From Mesorhizobium sp. J8 (GTDB lineage: Bacteria; Pseudomonadota; Alphaproteobacteria; Rhizobiales; Rhizobiaceae): a stretch of 64,000 bases of DNA. The position numbers and the translations under genes were made by a program. Position 1 is the stretch's first letter, and each line of letters begins with the position of its first letter. This document shows, in pieces, positions 50,650-58,514 of this stretch. The notes under the pieces were generated by a model. That model did no database searches. It had not been told where the DNA came from and saw only the letters and a list, made by a program, of their open reading frames with translations. The stretch spans positions 2,852,001 through 2,916,000 of the forward strand of contig NZ_AP024109.1 in the NCBI RefSeq assembly GCF_016591715.1, written 5' to 3'.

Positions 50650-50674
50650 AACGCACGCAGAGTTTGTTGGTTCC
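50650..50674 (-). promoter_or_regulatory. EcfG-type promoter of the second CsbD gene
   Basis: Minus strand: GGAAC, 16 bases, CGTT, 59 bases upstream of the CsbD start. A perfect match to the consensus. Confidence 0.75.
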
Positions 50675-50759
50675 GCAAACCGGCGGTGCGACAATGGCTT
50701 TCGGCTCGAAGGTGAAGCGGTTAGGTTTGGGCCGCAACCAGCATGGAGAGAGGTCAGTC

Positions 50760-51413
50760 TTGGCGGAGTTCACCCTCTATATCGGCAACAAATGCTTCTC
50801 CTCCTGGTCACTCAGGCCATGGGTAGCGATGAAGCACCTGGAGATCCCTTTCGAGGAAGGCTTCGTGCGGCTGCGCACGCCGGAAACGGCGGCCAACCTT
50901 GCCAAGGTATCGCCGACCGGCTTGGTGCCGGTGTTGAATCACAAAGGCAGGATCGTTTGGGAAACGCTTGCAATCCTTGAATATCTTGCTGACCTCTACC
51001 CTGAGAAAAAGCTCTGGCCGGAGGATCTTGCCGCCCGCGCGCTGGCCCGCTCGGTGGCGACCGAGATGCATTCCGGCTTCCGCGAGGTCCGTTACGGCTG
51101 GCCGATGAATCTGCGCCGGCCGAAATCGCACAAGCCGCTCGATGCCGAGGGCGAGGCGCAGCGAGCGAGGATCGAGGCGATCTGGCGCCAGTGCCGGGAG
51201 CAATATGGCCAGGGCGGTCCGTTCCTGTTCGGCCATTTCACCGCGGCCGACGCCATGTATGCGCCGGTGGTCACGCGCTTCGACACCTATGGCGGCGAGC
51301 TGGCGCCCGTCACCCGCGCCTATGTCGACGCGGTATTGGCGACGCCGGCGATGCGGCACTGGTATGCTGAAGCCGCCAAGGAGCAATGGCCGGAGCCTGG
51401 CCCGGACGAATAG
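50760..51413 (+). CDS. Glutathione S-transferase family protein
   Basis: 217 residues from TTG 50760, with GAGAGG 6 bases upstream; ATG 50694 is a possible longer start. Thioredoxin-like N domain starting AEFTLYIGNKCFSSWSLRPW with Ser as the likely thiol-activating residue, then SPTGLVPVLNH and ETLAILEYLADLYP, which bind glutathione. The C-terminal helical domain runs to residue ~205. Cytoplasmic; substrate unknown. Followed by the YciI-type gene. Confidence 0.9.
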   Translation: MAEFTLYIGNKCFSSWSLRPWVAMKHLEIPFEEGFVRLRTPETAANLAKVSPTGLVPVLNHKGRIVWETLAILEYLADLYPEKKLWPEDLAARALARSVATEMHSGFREVRYGWPMNLRRPKSHKPLDAEGEAQRARIEAIWRQCREQYGQGGPFLFGHFTAADAMYAPVVTRFDTYGGELAPVTRAYVDAVLATPAMRHWYAEAAKEQWPEPGPDE

Positions 51414-51508
51414 AGCTGTCGCGCAAGAAGGTGTAACGTTTCGTGGAACTTGCGCAGCCGATCCGCACCGTGGGCGGCCGGCGGCAATAAGCTTTCGGAG
51501 CAGGACCT

Positions 51509-51838
51509 ATGGCCACCAGCGAAGCACCGCGTGAAGCCTTGGCATCGACGATCTTCCATTGCCGGCTGATCCCGCCTCGGCCGGACTTCGCCCTCACCAT
51601 GACGGAGGAGGAAAGGGCGCTGATGGGCAGGCATGCCGACTATCTGCGCGAGAAGCTCCGCGAAGGCGTCATGATCATGGCAGGCCCGGTCGCCGATCCG
51701 GCCGGGCCCTGGGGGCTGCTGATCCTGCGTGCCGGCAGCGAGGCGGAGGCGAGGGCCGTAACCGATGGCGATCCCGTATCGAGTTCGGGCCGCGGCTTCC
51801 GCTATGAAATCCTGCCGATGTTGAGCGTGATCATGTAA
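51509..51838 (+). CDS. YciI family protein
   Basis: 109 residues. The YciI ferredoxin-like fold shows in IFHCRLIPPRPDFALTMTEE, then MGRHADYLREKLREGVMIMA, where the His-Asp pair (GRHAD) is the conserved site, and AGPVADPAGPWGLLIL. Family members are small cytoplasmic enzymes of unknown or dehalogenase-like activity. GGAGCAGG stands before the ATG. It may be read with the GST gene (95 bases apart). Confidence 0.85.
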   Translation: MATSEAPREALASTIFHCRLIPPRPDFALTMTEEERALMGRHADYLREKLREGVMIMAGPVADPAGPWGLLILRAGSEAEARAVTDGDPVSSSGRGFRYEILPMLSVIM

Positions 51839-51931
51839 CGCACCGATGGAAAACGCCTCCCGCGCATTTCTAGTTCGGGCCTTTCCTGTTAGGGCCTTTC
51901 CTGTTCGGCACAAAGCCGCCAAGGAGTCCTA

Positions 51932-52978
51932 GAGTCTTTCATGTTTTGACGGAAGCGTATCCGGCGTTTTCGAAGTAGTTCTTGCATTCGGCTGCCTCGA
52001 TGGCTTCGACGAGGTGGCCGATGTGTCGCCAAGTGTCCTCGACGGTGCGTTTCTGCGCCTGGCGCATCCAGTGCTTGATCTTGGCGAAGGCCTGCTCGAT
52101 CGGATTGAGGTCCGGTGAGTAGGGCGGCAGGTACCAGAGCCTGGCGCCAGCGGCTTTGATCATCTGCCTGATGGCCGCCGACTTATGGCTGCCCAGGTTG
52201 TCCATGATGACGATGTCGCCGGGCTTCAGCACGGTGATGAGCTGCTGCTCGACATAGGCGCGGAAGCATTGACCGTTGATCGGTCCGTCGAAGACGCAAG
52301 GTGCCGCGAGCCGATCACAGCGCAGCGCGCCGAGGAAAGTCAGCGTGCGCCAATGACCATGTGGAGCCAGGCCGCGCAGCCGCTTGCCCTTCGGCCCCCA
52401 GCCGCGCAGGGGAGCCATGTTGGTCTTGATCCAGGTCTCATCGATGAAGACCAGGCATTGGGGATCGAGGCCGGCCTGCCAGGATCGCCATCGCTGGCGC
52501 CGACGGGCAATATCGGCACGTGCCTGCTCAAGGGCGAACAGCGTTTTTTTTGAAGCTTAGCCCTTCGCGGCGCAGGAACTGCCACACCGCATTGTGCGAG
52601 ACCTTGACCCCGCGCGCGGCCAACTCGTCCTTCAGCCGATGTAGCGACAGATCAGAGGTCTGGTTGATCCGCTCCACGATGAAGGCTCGATGCGGTTCCA
52701 GAACCCGCTTACGGTGGCCACCCATCTTGCCCGGCGCCACCGAGCCGGTTGCCTGATGACGCTGCAACAATTTCACGGTTGTCGAATTTGCGATACCGAA
52801 CCGCTTGGCGGCCGACCGGCGGCTCTCGCCACTCAAAACCGCCGCAACAACCCGCTCGCGTAAATCATCGGAAAGAGGTCGAACCATCAGATGCTGGCCT
52901 CCTATCCAGCCAGCATCTTGAATCACAAATCAGGCCGAGCGGGAATCCCCTCCGATTCAATCAAGCTATGAAACGCTC
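51932..52978 (-). mobile_element. IS630 family insertion sequence
   Basis: About 1.05 kb flanked by TA on both sides (51930-51931 and 52979-52980), the target dinucleotide that IS630/Tc1-mariner elements duplicate. Ends are imperfect inverted repeats: GAGTCTTTCATGTTTTGA at the left and GAGCGTTTCATAGCTTGA at the right (reverse complement). It carries one transposase split over two frames. Inserted between the YciI and SDR genes. Confidence 0.85.
51939..52887 (-). CDS. IS630 family transposase, two frames joined by a frameshift
   Basis: The first frame (52528-52887, 119 residues) starts MVRPLSDDLRERVVAAVLSG and holds the HTH (RSAAKRFGIANSTTVKLLQR). The second frame ends at 51939 and holds the DDE domain: FIDETWIKTN, IVIMDNLGSHKS and YSPDLNPIEQAF carry Asp, Asp and Glu. 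They join at a run of eight A on the minus strand (52545-52552), where a +1 or -2 shift gives SFKK-TLFALEQARADIARRR. Several IS630 elements use such a slippery site, so this is probably programmed rather than a defect. Confidence 0.85.
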
Positions 52979-53096
52979 TAGGCCCACGGGCTGAAGCCGG
53001 GACAGCTCCAGATCGCGTCAACTGGTCCGGTGGCGGGCTTCACGCTTCGGCCGCGCGGCCTATGTGAAGGAGCGGGCGGGCATCTGGAGATTTCTC

Positions 53097-53852
53097 ATGA
53101 CATCCGCAAATTCAACACTCACGGGCAAGGTAGCGCTCGTCACCGGCGCCTCGTCAGGTATCGGCGAGGCGACTGCCGCGGCCCTTGCCGCGGCCGGGGC
53201 GAAAGTCGCGGTCGCCGCCCGTCGTGCCGATCGCCTCGAAGCACTGGTTGCCCGCATCGACAAGGCGGGCGGCGTCGCTCTCGCCATTGAAGCCGATATC
53301 GCCAAGGCCAGCGACATTGTCGCGATGGTCGACAAGGTCGTATCCGAATGGGGGCGGCTCGACATCCTCGTCAACAATGCCGGCGTCATGCTGCTTGCCC
53401 CCGCGGCCGAAGCCGATCTCGACGACTGGCGGCGAATGATCGAGCTCAACCTGATCGGCCTGATGGCGACCACCAAGGCGGCGCTGCCGCATCTCAAGGC
53501 CTCGAAAGGCCATATCGTCAACGTCTCCTCGGTGGCCGGCCGCGTGGCCAATCCGGGCGCGGCCGGTTACGCGGCGACCAAGTTTGGCGTCGTCGCCTTC
53601 TCGGAGGCGCTGCGCCGGGAGGTCTATGCCGACAAGGTGCGCGTCACCGTCATCGAGCCGGGCTTGGTGCGCACCGAGCTCGGTGATCACATCACCAATG
53701 CGGAATTCAAGGCCGGGCTCGAACACCGTCTCGCCACTATGGAAGCGCTGACTGCCGAGGATATCGCGAACGCCATCTTCTATGCCGTCAGCCAGCCGCC
53801 AAGGGTCAACGTCAACGAGATACTTATCCGCCCGACCGATCAGGAACGCTGA
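53097..53852 (+). CDS. Short-chain dehydrogenase/reductase
   Basis: 251 residues from ATG 53097 (GGAG 11 bases upstream). The NAD(P) motif is TGASSGIG at residues 16-23; NNAG, the catalytic Ser in VNVSSVAGR, and Tyr/Lys in GYAATKFG complete the classical SDR set. An Arg in AARRADRLEAL after strand 2 suggests NADPH. C-terminal VNEILIRPTDQER is typical of the YdfG/serine dehydrogenase-like group. Substrate unknown. A terminator follows. Confidence 0.92.
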   Translation: MTSANSTLTGKVALVTGASSGIGEATAAALAAAGAKVAVAARRADRLEALVARIDKAGGVALAIEADIAKASDIVAMVDKVVSEWGRLDILVNNAGVMLLAPAAEADLDDWRRMIELNLIGLMATTKAALPHLKASKGHIVNVSSVAGRVANPGAAGYAATKFGVVAFSEALRREVYADKVRVTVIEPGLVRTELGDHITNAEFKAGLEHRLATMEALTAEDIANAIFYAVSQPPRVNVNEILIRPTDQER

Positions 53853-53862
53853 ACAACGAATA

Positions 53863-53900
53863 ACGCCTCTCGCGCTTTTTACACGCGGGAGGCGTCTTTT
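53863..53900 (+). terminator. Rho-independent terminator after the SDR gene
   Basis: ACGCCTCTCGCG (53863-53874) pairs with CGCGGGAGGCGT (53884-53895, one G-T pair), followed by CTTTTT. Confidence 0.85.
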
Positions 53901-54034
53901 TGCCGTCAACCTTTCTCGATTGCTCTCGAACTGCTGACAGCAAGGATAAAACCGGCAGCCGGCGAAAGAGTTCCCCCGCAAGCAAAAAAGTGTTGCCGGA
54001 AAATTGCGTTGAAGGGTGGACGGGCACCGCAATC

Positions 54035-54138
54035 CTTGAGCATTTCACCGTTTCACGGAAACGGTGAAATGCTCAAGCTCCTCGTTTTTACGCAATTCCG
54101 GGCGGAAAACCGCTCACACTTTTCCTGGAATTGCTCTA
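54035..54138. repeat. Composite palindromic repeat
   Basis: 54035-54054 and 54058-54077 are perfect 20-bp inverted arms (CTTGAGCATTTCACCGTTTC and its complement) around ACG. Next, GCAATTCC and GGAATTGC (54092-54099 and 54127-54134) bracket a second imperfect palindrome. Both modules are common dispersed repeats in Rhizobiales. They fill most of the gap between the SDR and YkgJ genes. Confidence 0.75.
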
Positions 54139-54157
54139 GGCCAAGACAAAGGCACGC

Positions 54158-54592
54158 ATGAGGATCGCCTTGCCGCTCGACCCCGCCATTTCCTTTCCGC
54201 TTTCGCAAAGCGTCGCCTTCGACTGCCAGAGCTGCGGCGCCTGCTGCTCCTACGCGGCCGACTGGCCACGCTTTTCCACCGAGGAGGATGAGCAGCTCGA
54301 CCGCATTCCGGCCGAGCTGGTTTCAGCCGACCAGTCTGGTATGCGCTGCGAGGGCGCGCGGTGCGCGGCGCTCACCGGCGAGGTCGGCAAACACACGGCC
54401 TGCGGCATCTATGATCTCCGCCCAGATGTCTGCCGCGCCTGCATGCCCGGCGGCGACGACTGCCTGATGGCGAGGGCGGCGCACGGGCTGAAACTGCCAA
54501 TCTCCCCCCTTGTGGGGGAGATGCCTGGCAGGGCAGAGGGGGGCGCTGTCCCGCCAGCGCCTCAGGCGTGCTTCGATCGGACATCCGAGTAA
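54158..54592 (+). CDS. YkgJ-type cysteine cluster protein with repeat-encoded tail
   Basis: 144 residues. Residues ~20-105 are the YkgJ/CxxCxxCC cluster domain, probably binding zinc or an Fe-S cluster: FDCQSCGACCSYAADWP, then GIYDLRPDVCRACMPG. Residues from ~112 to the end (LPISPLVGEMPGRAEGGAVP...) are encoded by a dispersed repeat also found at 35861 and 54629, so the natural C terminus has been replaced or extended. GAGGATCG-type sequence before the ATG is weak. Function unknown; related proteins are of general stress or Fe-S-binding type. Confidence 0.75.
   Translation: MRIALPLDPAISFPLSQSVAFDCQSCGACCSYAADWPRFSTEEDEQLDRIPAELVSADQSGMRCEGARCAALTGEVGKHTACGIYDLRPDVCRACMPGGDDCLMARAAHGLKLPISPLVGEMPGRAEGGAVPPAPQACFDRTSE
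54491..54560. repeat. Dispersed repeat module inside the YkgJ gene
   Basis: CCAATCTCCCCCCTTGTGGG followed by GGAGATGCCTGGCAGGGCAG and AGGGGGGCGCTG. Same module as the right arm at 35984-36018 with small changes. It is read in frame by the YkgJ gene. Confidence 0.75.
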
Positions 54593-54628
54593 ACTCCAAA
54601 GAGAAGAGTGAGAGGTTGGCGTTCCTTC

Positions 54629-54676
54629 GCGCCCCCCTCTGGCCTGCCGGCCATCTCCCCCACGAGGGGGGAGATC
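54629..54676. repeat. Inverted copy of the dispersed repeat module
   Basis: CGCGCCCCCCTCTGGCCTGC followed by CGGCCATCTCCCCCACGAGG. Inverse orientation relative to 54491-54560, so the two bracket the YkgJ stop. Non-coding. Confidence 0.7.
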
Positions 54677-54748
54677 ATGCTCTCCGCCCGCTTGCCGTCG
54701 CTTCAGCCTCCCGATACCTTCGCGTCGGGCAGGGCCGCGGAGGAATCC

Positions 54749-55360
54749 ATGAGCATCGAATTCCTGTTGACGTCGCTGATCATCGTGGCTTCGCCCGGCA
54801 CCGGCGTCCTGTACACGCTGAGCGCCGGCCTTTCGCGCGGCGCGCGCGCCTCGGTCGTCGCCGCCTTCGGCTGCACGTTGGGTATCATCCCGCATATGGC
54901 GGCCGCCATCACCGGCCTTGCCGCTGTGCTGCACACCAGCGCCGTCGCCTTCGAGACGCTGAAATATCTCGGCGTCGCCTACCTGCTCTACATGGCCTGG
55001 AACACGTTGAAGGAAAAAGGCGGTCTCAGCATCGACGAGGATGCCGCGCCGCGCTCGACCGCCAGGACCATCACCACCGGCATCCTGGTCAACGTGCTCA
55101 ACCCGAAACTGTCGATCTTCTTCTTCGCCTTCCTGCCGCAATTCGTCAGCACCACCGAGCCGCACGCGCTGCCCAAGATGCTGGAGCTCTCCGGCGTCTT
55201 CATGCTGATGACCTTCGTCATCTTTGCCGTCTATGGCGTGTTCGCGGCCTCGGTGCGCAGCCATATCGTGACGCGGCCGAAAGTGCTGACCTGGATGCGC
55301 CGCAGCTTCGCCGCTGCCTTCGTCATGCTCGGCGCCAAGCTGGCCCTGGCCGATCGCTAG
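54749..55360 (+). CDS. LysE/RhtB family amino acid exporter
   Basis: 203 residues from ATG 54749 (GGAGGAATCC upstream). Six hydrophobic segments and the LysE motif IIVASPGTGVLYTLSAGLSR, then RGARASVVAAFGCTLG; typical RhtB family exporter in the inner membrane. It exports an amino acid or a homoserine lactone-type compound. Its stop overlaps that of the facing AraC gene by four bases, and the AraC regulator may control it. Confidence 0.9.
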   Translation: MSIEFLLTSLIIVASPGTGVLYTLSAGLSRGARASVVAAFGCTLGIIPHMAAAITGLAAVLHTSAVAFETLKYLGVAYLLYMAWNTLKEKGGLSIDEDAAPRSTARTITTGILVNVLNPKLSIFFFAFLPQFVSTTEPHALPKMLELSGVFMLMTFVIFAVYGVFAASVRSHIVTRPKVLTWMRRSFAAAFVMLGAKLALADR

Positions 55361-56382
55361 CGCTCTGATCCGTTCGCGGCCTCGGATGCCTCGTCTCTTC
55401 CGGAGCCGGCCGCGGCCCGGACGCCGAGCCGCCAAGCCGAAGGCGGGACGCCGATCATCTTCTTGAAGGCACGGCTGAACGCGGCCTCGGATTCGTAGCC
55501 GATTTCCGCTGCGATGCCGGCGACGTTGCCGTTGCCGGCGCTGAGCAGCTCCGAGGCGATCTGCATGCGCCATTTGGCGAGATAGTGCATCGGCGGCATG
55601 CCGACGATCTTGGTGAAGCGCTCCGCCAGCACCGTGCGCGACAGCGCGGACTCCTTGGCCAGCGCCTCCACCGTCCAATTATGGGCCGGACGGTCGTGGA
55701 TCAGCGCAAGCGCCTTCGCCAGATGCGGATCGCGCAGGCCCGCCAGCCAGCCGGTCTGTTGCGGGGGTAGTGACTCCACATAGCGGCGCAGCACGTCGAC
55801 GAACATCAGTTCGCTGAGCTTGGTCAGCACCGTTTCGCTGCCGGCCCGCTTCTCAGCGACTTCGGAGACCGCCAGCCTGATGAACTGGCCGAGCCAGCCG
55901 CCATCGCCTTCGACGTCTCCGGCTTTGATGACGGGCGGCAGCGCTTCGAGCAGGGGATTGAAGGGCAGGGCATGGCAGGCGAGATAGCCGCAGACCAGCC
56001 GTGCCGACAACGATCCGTCCTTGACGTAGTTGATCGGGAAGGGCGTCTGGCTTGCGGCCGCGATCTGCAGCACATCCGCCGTCGGCGGATCGGCCCGGAG
56101 ATCGGGCGTGCTCGACATGATGTGCGGATCGCTTTGGGTGAAGACCACGACCTCGCCGGCCTCGACCGGGATCGCCTCCTGGCCGACGATGCGGGCATAG
56201 CAACGGCCGGACGTCAGCACGTGATAGGAAATCAGGTGATCGGCGCCCGGCAGTATCCTCGGCAATATCGAGGCGGGCGCGGGCGAGCACACCGCCCATG
56301 GGTCCTGCGCCTCGATGTCGAAGAACGTCGCGCCGGTGAGGCGCACCGTTTTCAAAAGATCCGATAGAGCGTCCCCGGCCAT
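55357..56382 (-). CDS. AraC family transcriptional regulator with cupin domain
   Basis: 341 residues from ATG 56382. N-terminal cupin sensor domain (GADHLISYHVLTSGRCYARI, then GEVVVFTQSDPHIM) and C-terminal double HTH (NWTVEALAKESALSRTVLAE and VAGIAAEIGYESEAAFSRAF). DNA-binding activator of the AraC type with cupin_6-like ligand domain. It is divergent from the GFA/OsmC genes and convergent with lysE, so either could be the target; AraC-cupin_6 regulators often sit next to oxidoreductase genes. Confidence 0.9.
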   Translation of the reverse strand: MAGDALSDLLKTVRLTGATFFDIEAQDPWAVCSPAPASILPRILPGADHLISYHVLTSGRCYARIVGQEAIPVEAGEVVVFTQSDPHIMSSTPDLRADPPTADVLQIAAASQTPFPINYVKDGSLSARLVCGYLACHALPFNPLLEALPPVIKAGDVEGDGGWLGQFIRLAVSEVAEKRAGSETVLTKLSELMFVDVLRRYVESLPPQQTGWLAGLRDPHLAKALALIHDRPAHNWTVEALAKESALSRTVLAERFTKIVGMPPMHYLAKWRMQIASELLSAGNGNVAGIAAEIGYESEAAFSRAFKKMIGVPPSAWRLGVRAAAGSGRDEASEAANGSER

Positions 56383-56562
56383 TCCACGCCTTTCTTGCAA
56401 GCTGCGCGGCATCCCATTCGAGTTCCGGACGCGCTGTCAACTAACGCGGACGCCCCGTCATTCCGTCCCCGGCCGGAAGCTTTAAACCCGAACCGGCGTC
56501 GGGAGCGTCTTCTGTTGGACGCTCCGCGCGATCGAACGTAACGAAAGAAAAGGACGAAAGTC

Positions 56563-56988
56563 ATGACGGTACATAAGGGCGGGTGTTTTTGCGGCGCCGT
56601 GGAAATCGAGGTCCACGGAACCGCCGAGGCGATGGGCTACTGCCATTGCAGTTCCTGCCGTTCGTGGTCGGCGTCTCCGGTCAACGCCTTCACGCTGTGG
56701 AAGCCCGGGAACGTCAAGGTCACCAAGGGCGCGGAGTTTCTGTCCGGTTTCGAGAAGTCCGCGATGAGCGACCGCCAGTTTTGCACCAAGTGCGGCGGTC
56801 ATCTGATGACGGATCACCCGCCGCTCGGGCTGGTCGACGTCTATGCGGCCACCATACCGACGGTGGAATTCACGCCAGGGGTTCACGTCAACTACGCCGA
56901 GACGGTGCTGCCGATGAAAGACGGGCTGCCGAAGCTCAAGGATTTTCCGGCCGAGCTCGGCGGCTCGGGCATCGCGATCCCGGAATAG
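56563..56988 (+). CDS. GFA/CENP-V family zinc-binding protein
   Basis: 141 residues. GGCFCGAVEIEV and CHCSSCRSWSASP carry zinc ligands, and FCTKCGGHLM the third pair. Family members bind zinc and a few act on S-hydroxymethyl glutathione, but most are uncharacterised. It is divergent from the AraC gene and 56 bases upstream of an OsmC gene, so the two may be an operon under AraC control. The ATG has AAAGGACGAAAGTC upstream. Confidence 0.9.
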   Translation: MTVHKGGCFCGAVEIEVHGTAEAMGYCHCSSCRSWSASPVNAFTLWKPGNVKVTKGAEFLSGFEKSAMSDRQFCTKCGGHLMTDHPPLGLVDVYAATIPTVEFTPGVHVNYAETVLPMKDGLPKLKDFPAELGGSGIAIPE

Positions 56989-57044
56989 GCCCGGACGATG
57001 GCTGACGATTTCAGACAACCGCAATTCACGACAGGAGAACTTGA

Positions 57045-57560
57045 ATGGATATCGCGACGTTTCGCGCCACGCAGGAGCCGATCAAGGATCTTTATCGCAA
57101 GGACGCGCGGGCCGCGCTTCTTACCTTGAAGGCCAAGGGCACCGCCGACGACACAAGGGTGACCTGCAAGGTCGAGACCGGACGGGGGCTTGCGCTGGCC
57201 GGCATCCATCCGAAGGCGGGCGGCAGCGGCCGGGAGCTTTGTTCCGGCGACATGCTGCTGGAGGCGTTGATCGCGTGTGCCGGCGTTTCGATGCGGGCGG
57301 CCGCGGCCGTGCTCGATATCCCGATCAAGTCGGCGGAAATCTCCGCCGAGGGCGATGTCGACCTTCGCGGCACGCTGGGCGTCACCGAAGGCGTGCCGGT
57401 CGGCTTCAAGGAAATCCGCCTGCGCTTCGACATCGAGTCGGATGTGGAGCAAAGCCGGCTGACCCAACTCATGGAGCTCACCGACCGCTACTGCGTGATC
57501 TTCCAGACCATCCAGCGCAGCCCGAAGACCTCCGTGAAGCTCAACCGAGTGGTGTCGTAG
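57045..57560 (+). CDS. OsmC family protein
   Basis: 171 residues (GGAGAACTTGA before the ATG). The OsmC fold shows in GDMLLEALIACAGVSMRAAA, where the peroxidatic Cys lies in IACAGV, and SRLTQLMELTDRYCVIFQTI, where the second Cys is the resolving one. Thiol peroxidase-like protein of the OsmC/YhfA group. It probably detoxifies organic peroxides. Follows the GFA gene closely. Confidence 0.88.
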   Translation: MDIATFRATQEPIKDLYRKDARAALLTLKAKGTADDTRVTCKVETGRGLALAGIHPKAGGSGRELCSGDMLLEALIACAGVSMRAAAAVLDIPIKSAEISAEGDVDLRGTLGVTEGVPVGFKEIRLRFDIESDVEQSRLTQLMELTDRYCVIFQTIQRSPKTSVKLNRVVS

Positions 57561-57636
57561 GCGCGATTGCCCGGAATCCAAACCTGGCGGGGATGGATTC
57601 CGGGCTGGCCTGAGCGCGGCCCTTCCGCGCCGGGCA

Positions 57637-58023
57637 CTATCCTTTGACGTAGCCCATCGCCTCGACGATCTTGCCATCCGCGACGCGCATCAGATTGACG
57701 CCGCGCAGCGAACTGCCGTCGGACATCCAGAAGCGCCAGCGGATCGTGGCGCGGTCGCCGGCAACATAAGTCTCTTCGAGGTCGAAGCGCGTGCCGGGTC
57801 CGGTGGCGATCGCCGACCACAATTCGACGCACGCGGCCTTGCCGGTGCGGCGGGCGCCGTCCGGCGCCGGCGTGGTGTTCTCGATCACGCAGTCTTCCGC
57901 CACCAGTTCGTTCAGCGCCGACGGATCGTGACGCTGGAAGACGTCGTTATAGCGCCGCATGATTTGCGCCGTCTCGGCGGAGCGCTCGGCTGTGGCGATG
58001 TCGATGATCAATTCCTGAGTCAT
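57637..58023 (-). CDS. SnoaL-like/NTF2-fold protein
   Basis: 128 residues. An NTF2-like cone fold: AEDCVIENTTPAPDG, then FDLEETYVAGDRATIRWRFW and VNLMRVADGKIVEAMGYV. Proteins of this fold are polyketide-cyclase-like or ketosteroid-isomerase-like enzymes, or ligand-binding modules; the substrate is unknown. It sits 18 bases downstream of the OsmC gene 58042 and belongs to a three-gene minus-strand cluster with it and the dehydrogenase. Confidence 0.85.
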   Translation of the reverse strand: MTQELIIDIATAERSAETAQIMRRYNDVFQRHDPSALNELVAEDCVIENTTPAPDGARRTGKAACVELWSAIATGPGTRFDLEETYVAGDRATIRWRFWMSDGSSLRGVNLMRVADGKIVEAMGYVKG

Positions 58024-58041
58024 TGGTCTTGTCCTGTCGTT

Positions 58042-58476
58042 TCATTGAGCTGCGAGGCTCGCCTTCAGCGTGATCGTTGCGACGCCGGCCAGTGCCCGCG
58101 AGACCAGGCAGGCTGCCTTGGCCTTTTGCGCCAGCCGTTCGAAGTCCTCGGCCAAGATGCCGGCGACGCGGACCTCGGTTTCAAGCTCGATGCGAGTGAT
58201 CGTCGGGCCCGCCGTGGTCGCGCCGAGATGCACCCTGGCGATCGTATGGATGCTCTCGGCCGTGTGTTTGTCGGCGCCGAGAATCGCGGTGAGCGCCATG
58301 GAGAAACAGCCGGCAAGCGCTGCCGCGATCAGTTCTTCCGGATTGGTGCCCGGACCGTTCTCGAAGCGGGACGGGAAGGAATAGGCGCCTTCGAACACGC
58401 CGCTGCCCAGCCGCAGCCGGCCGGCTCCTTCCTTGAGCGTGCCTTGCCATTGGGCTGAGGCTTCACGGATCGTCAT
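58042..58476 (-). CDS. OsmC-type peroxiredoxin
   Basis: 144 residues from ATG 58476. OsmC subfamily: FENGPGTNPEELIAAALAGC carries the peroxidatic Cys in LAGCFSMAL, and the second Cys is in AKAACLVSRALA. Reduces organic hydroperoxides with lipoyl or thiol donors. The 58515 dehydrogenase gene is 38 bases upstream on the same strand, so they are probably co-transcribed under the TetR gene 59639. Confidence 0.9.
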   Translation of the reverse strand: MTIREASAQWQGTLKEGAGRLRLGSGVFEGAYSFPSRFENGPGTNPEELIAAALAGCFSMALTAILGADKHTAESIHTIARVHLGATTAGPTITRIELETEVRVAGILAEDFERLAQKAKAACLVSRALAGVATITLKASLAAQ

Positions 58477-58514
58477 GGCTGATCTCCTCTCTCTGTTTGC
58501 GGGAAGTGTGATGG

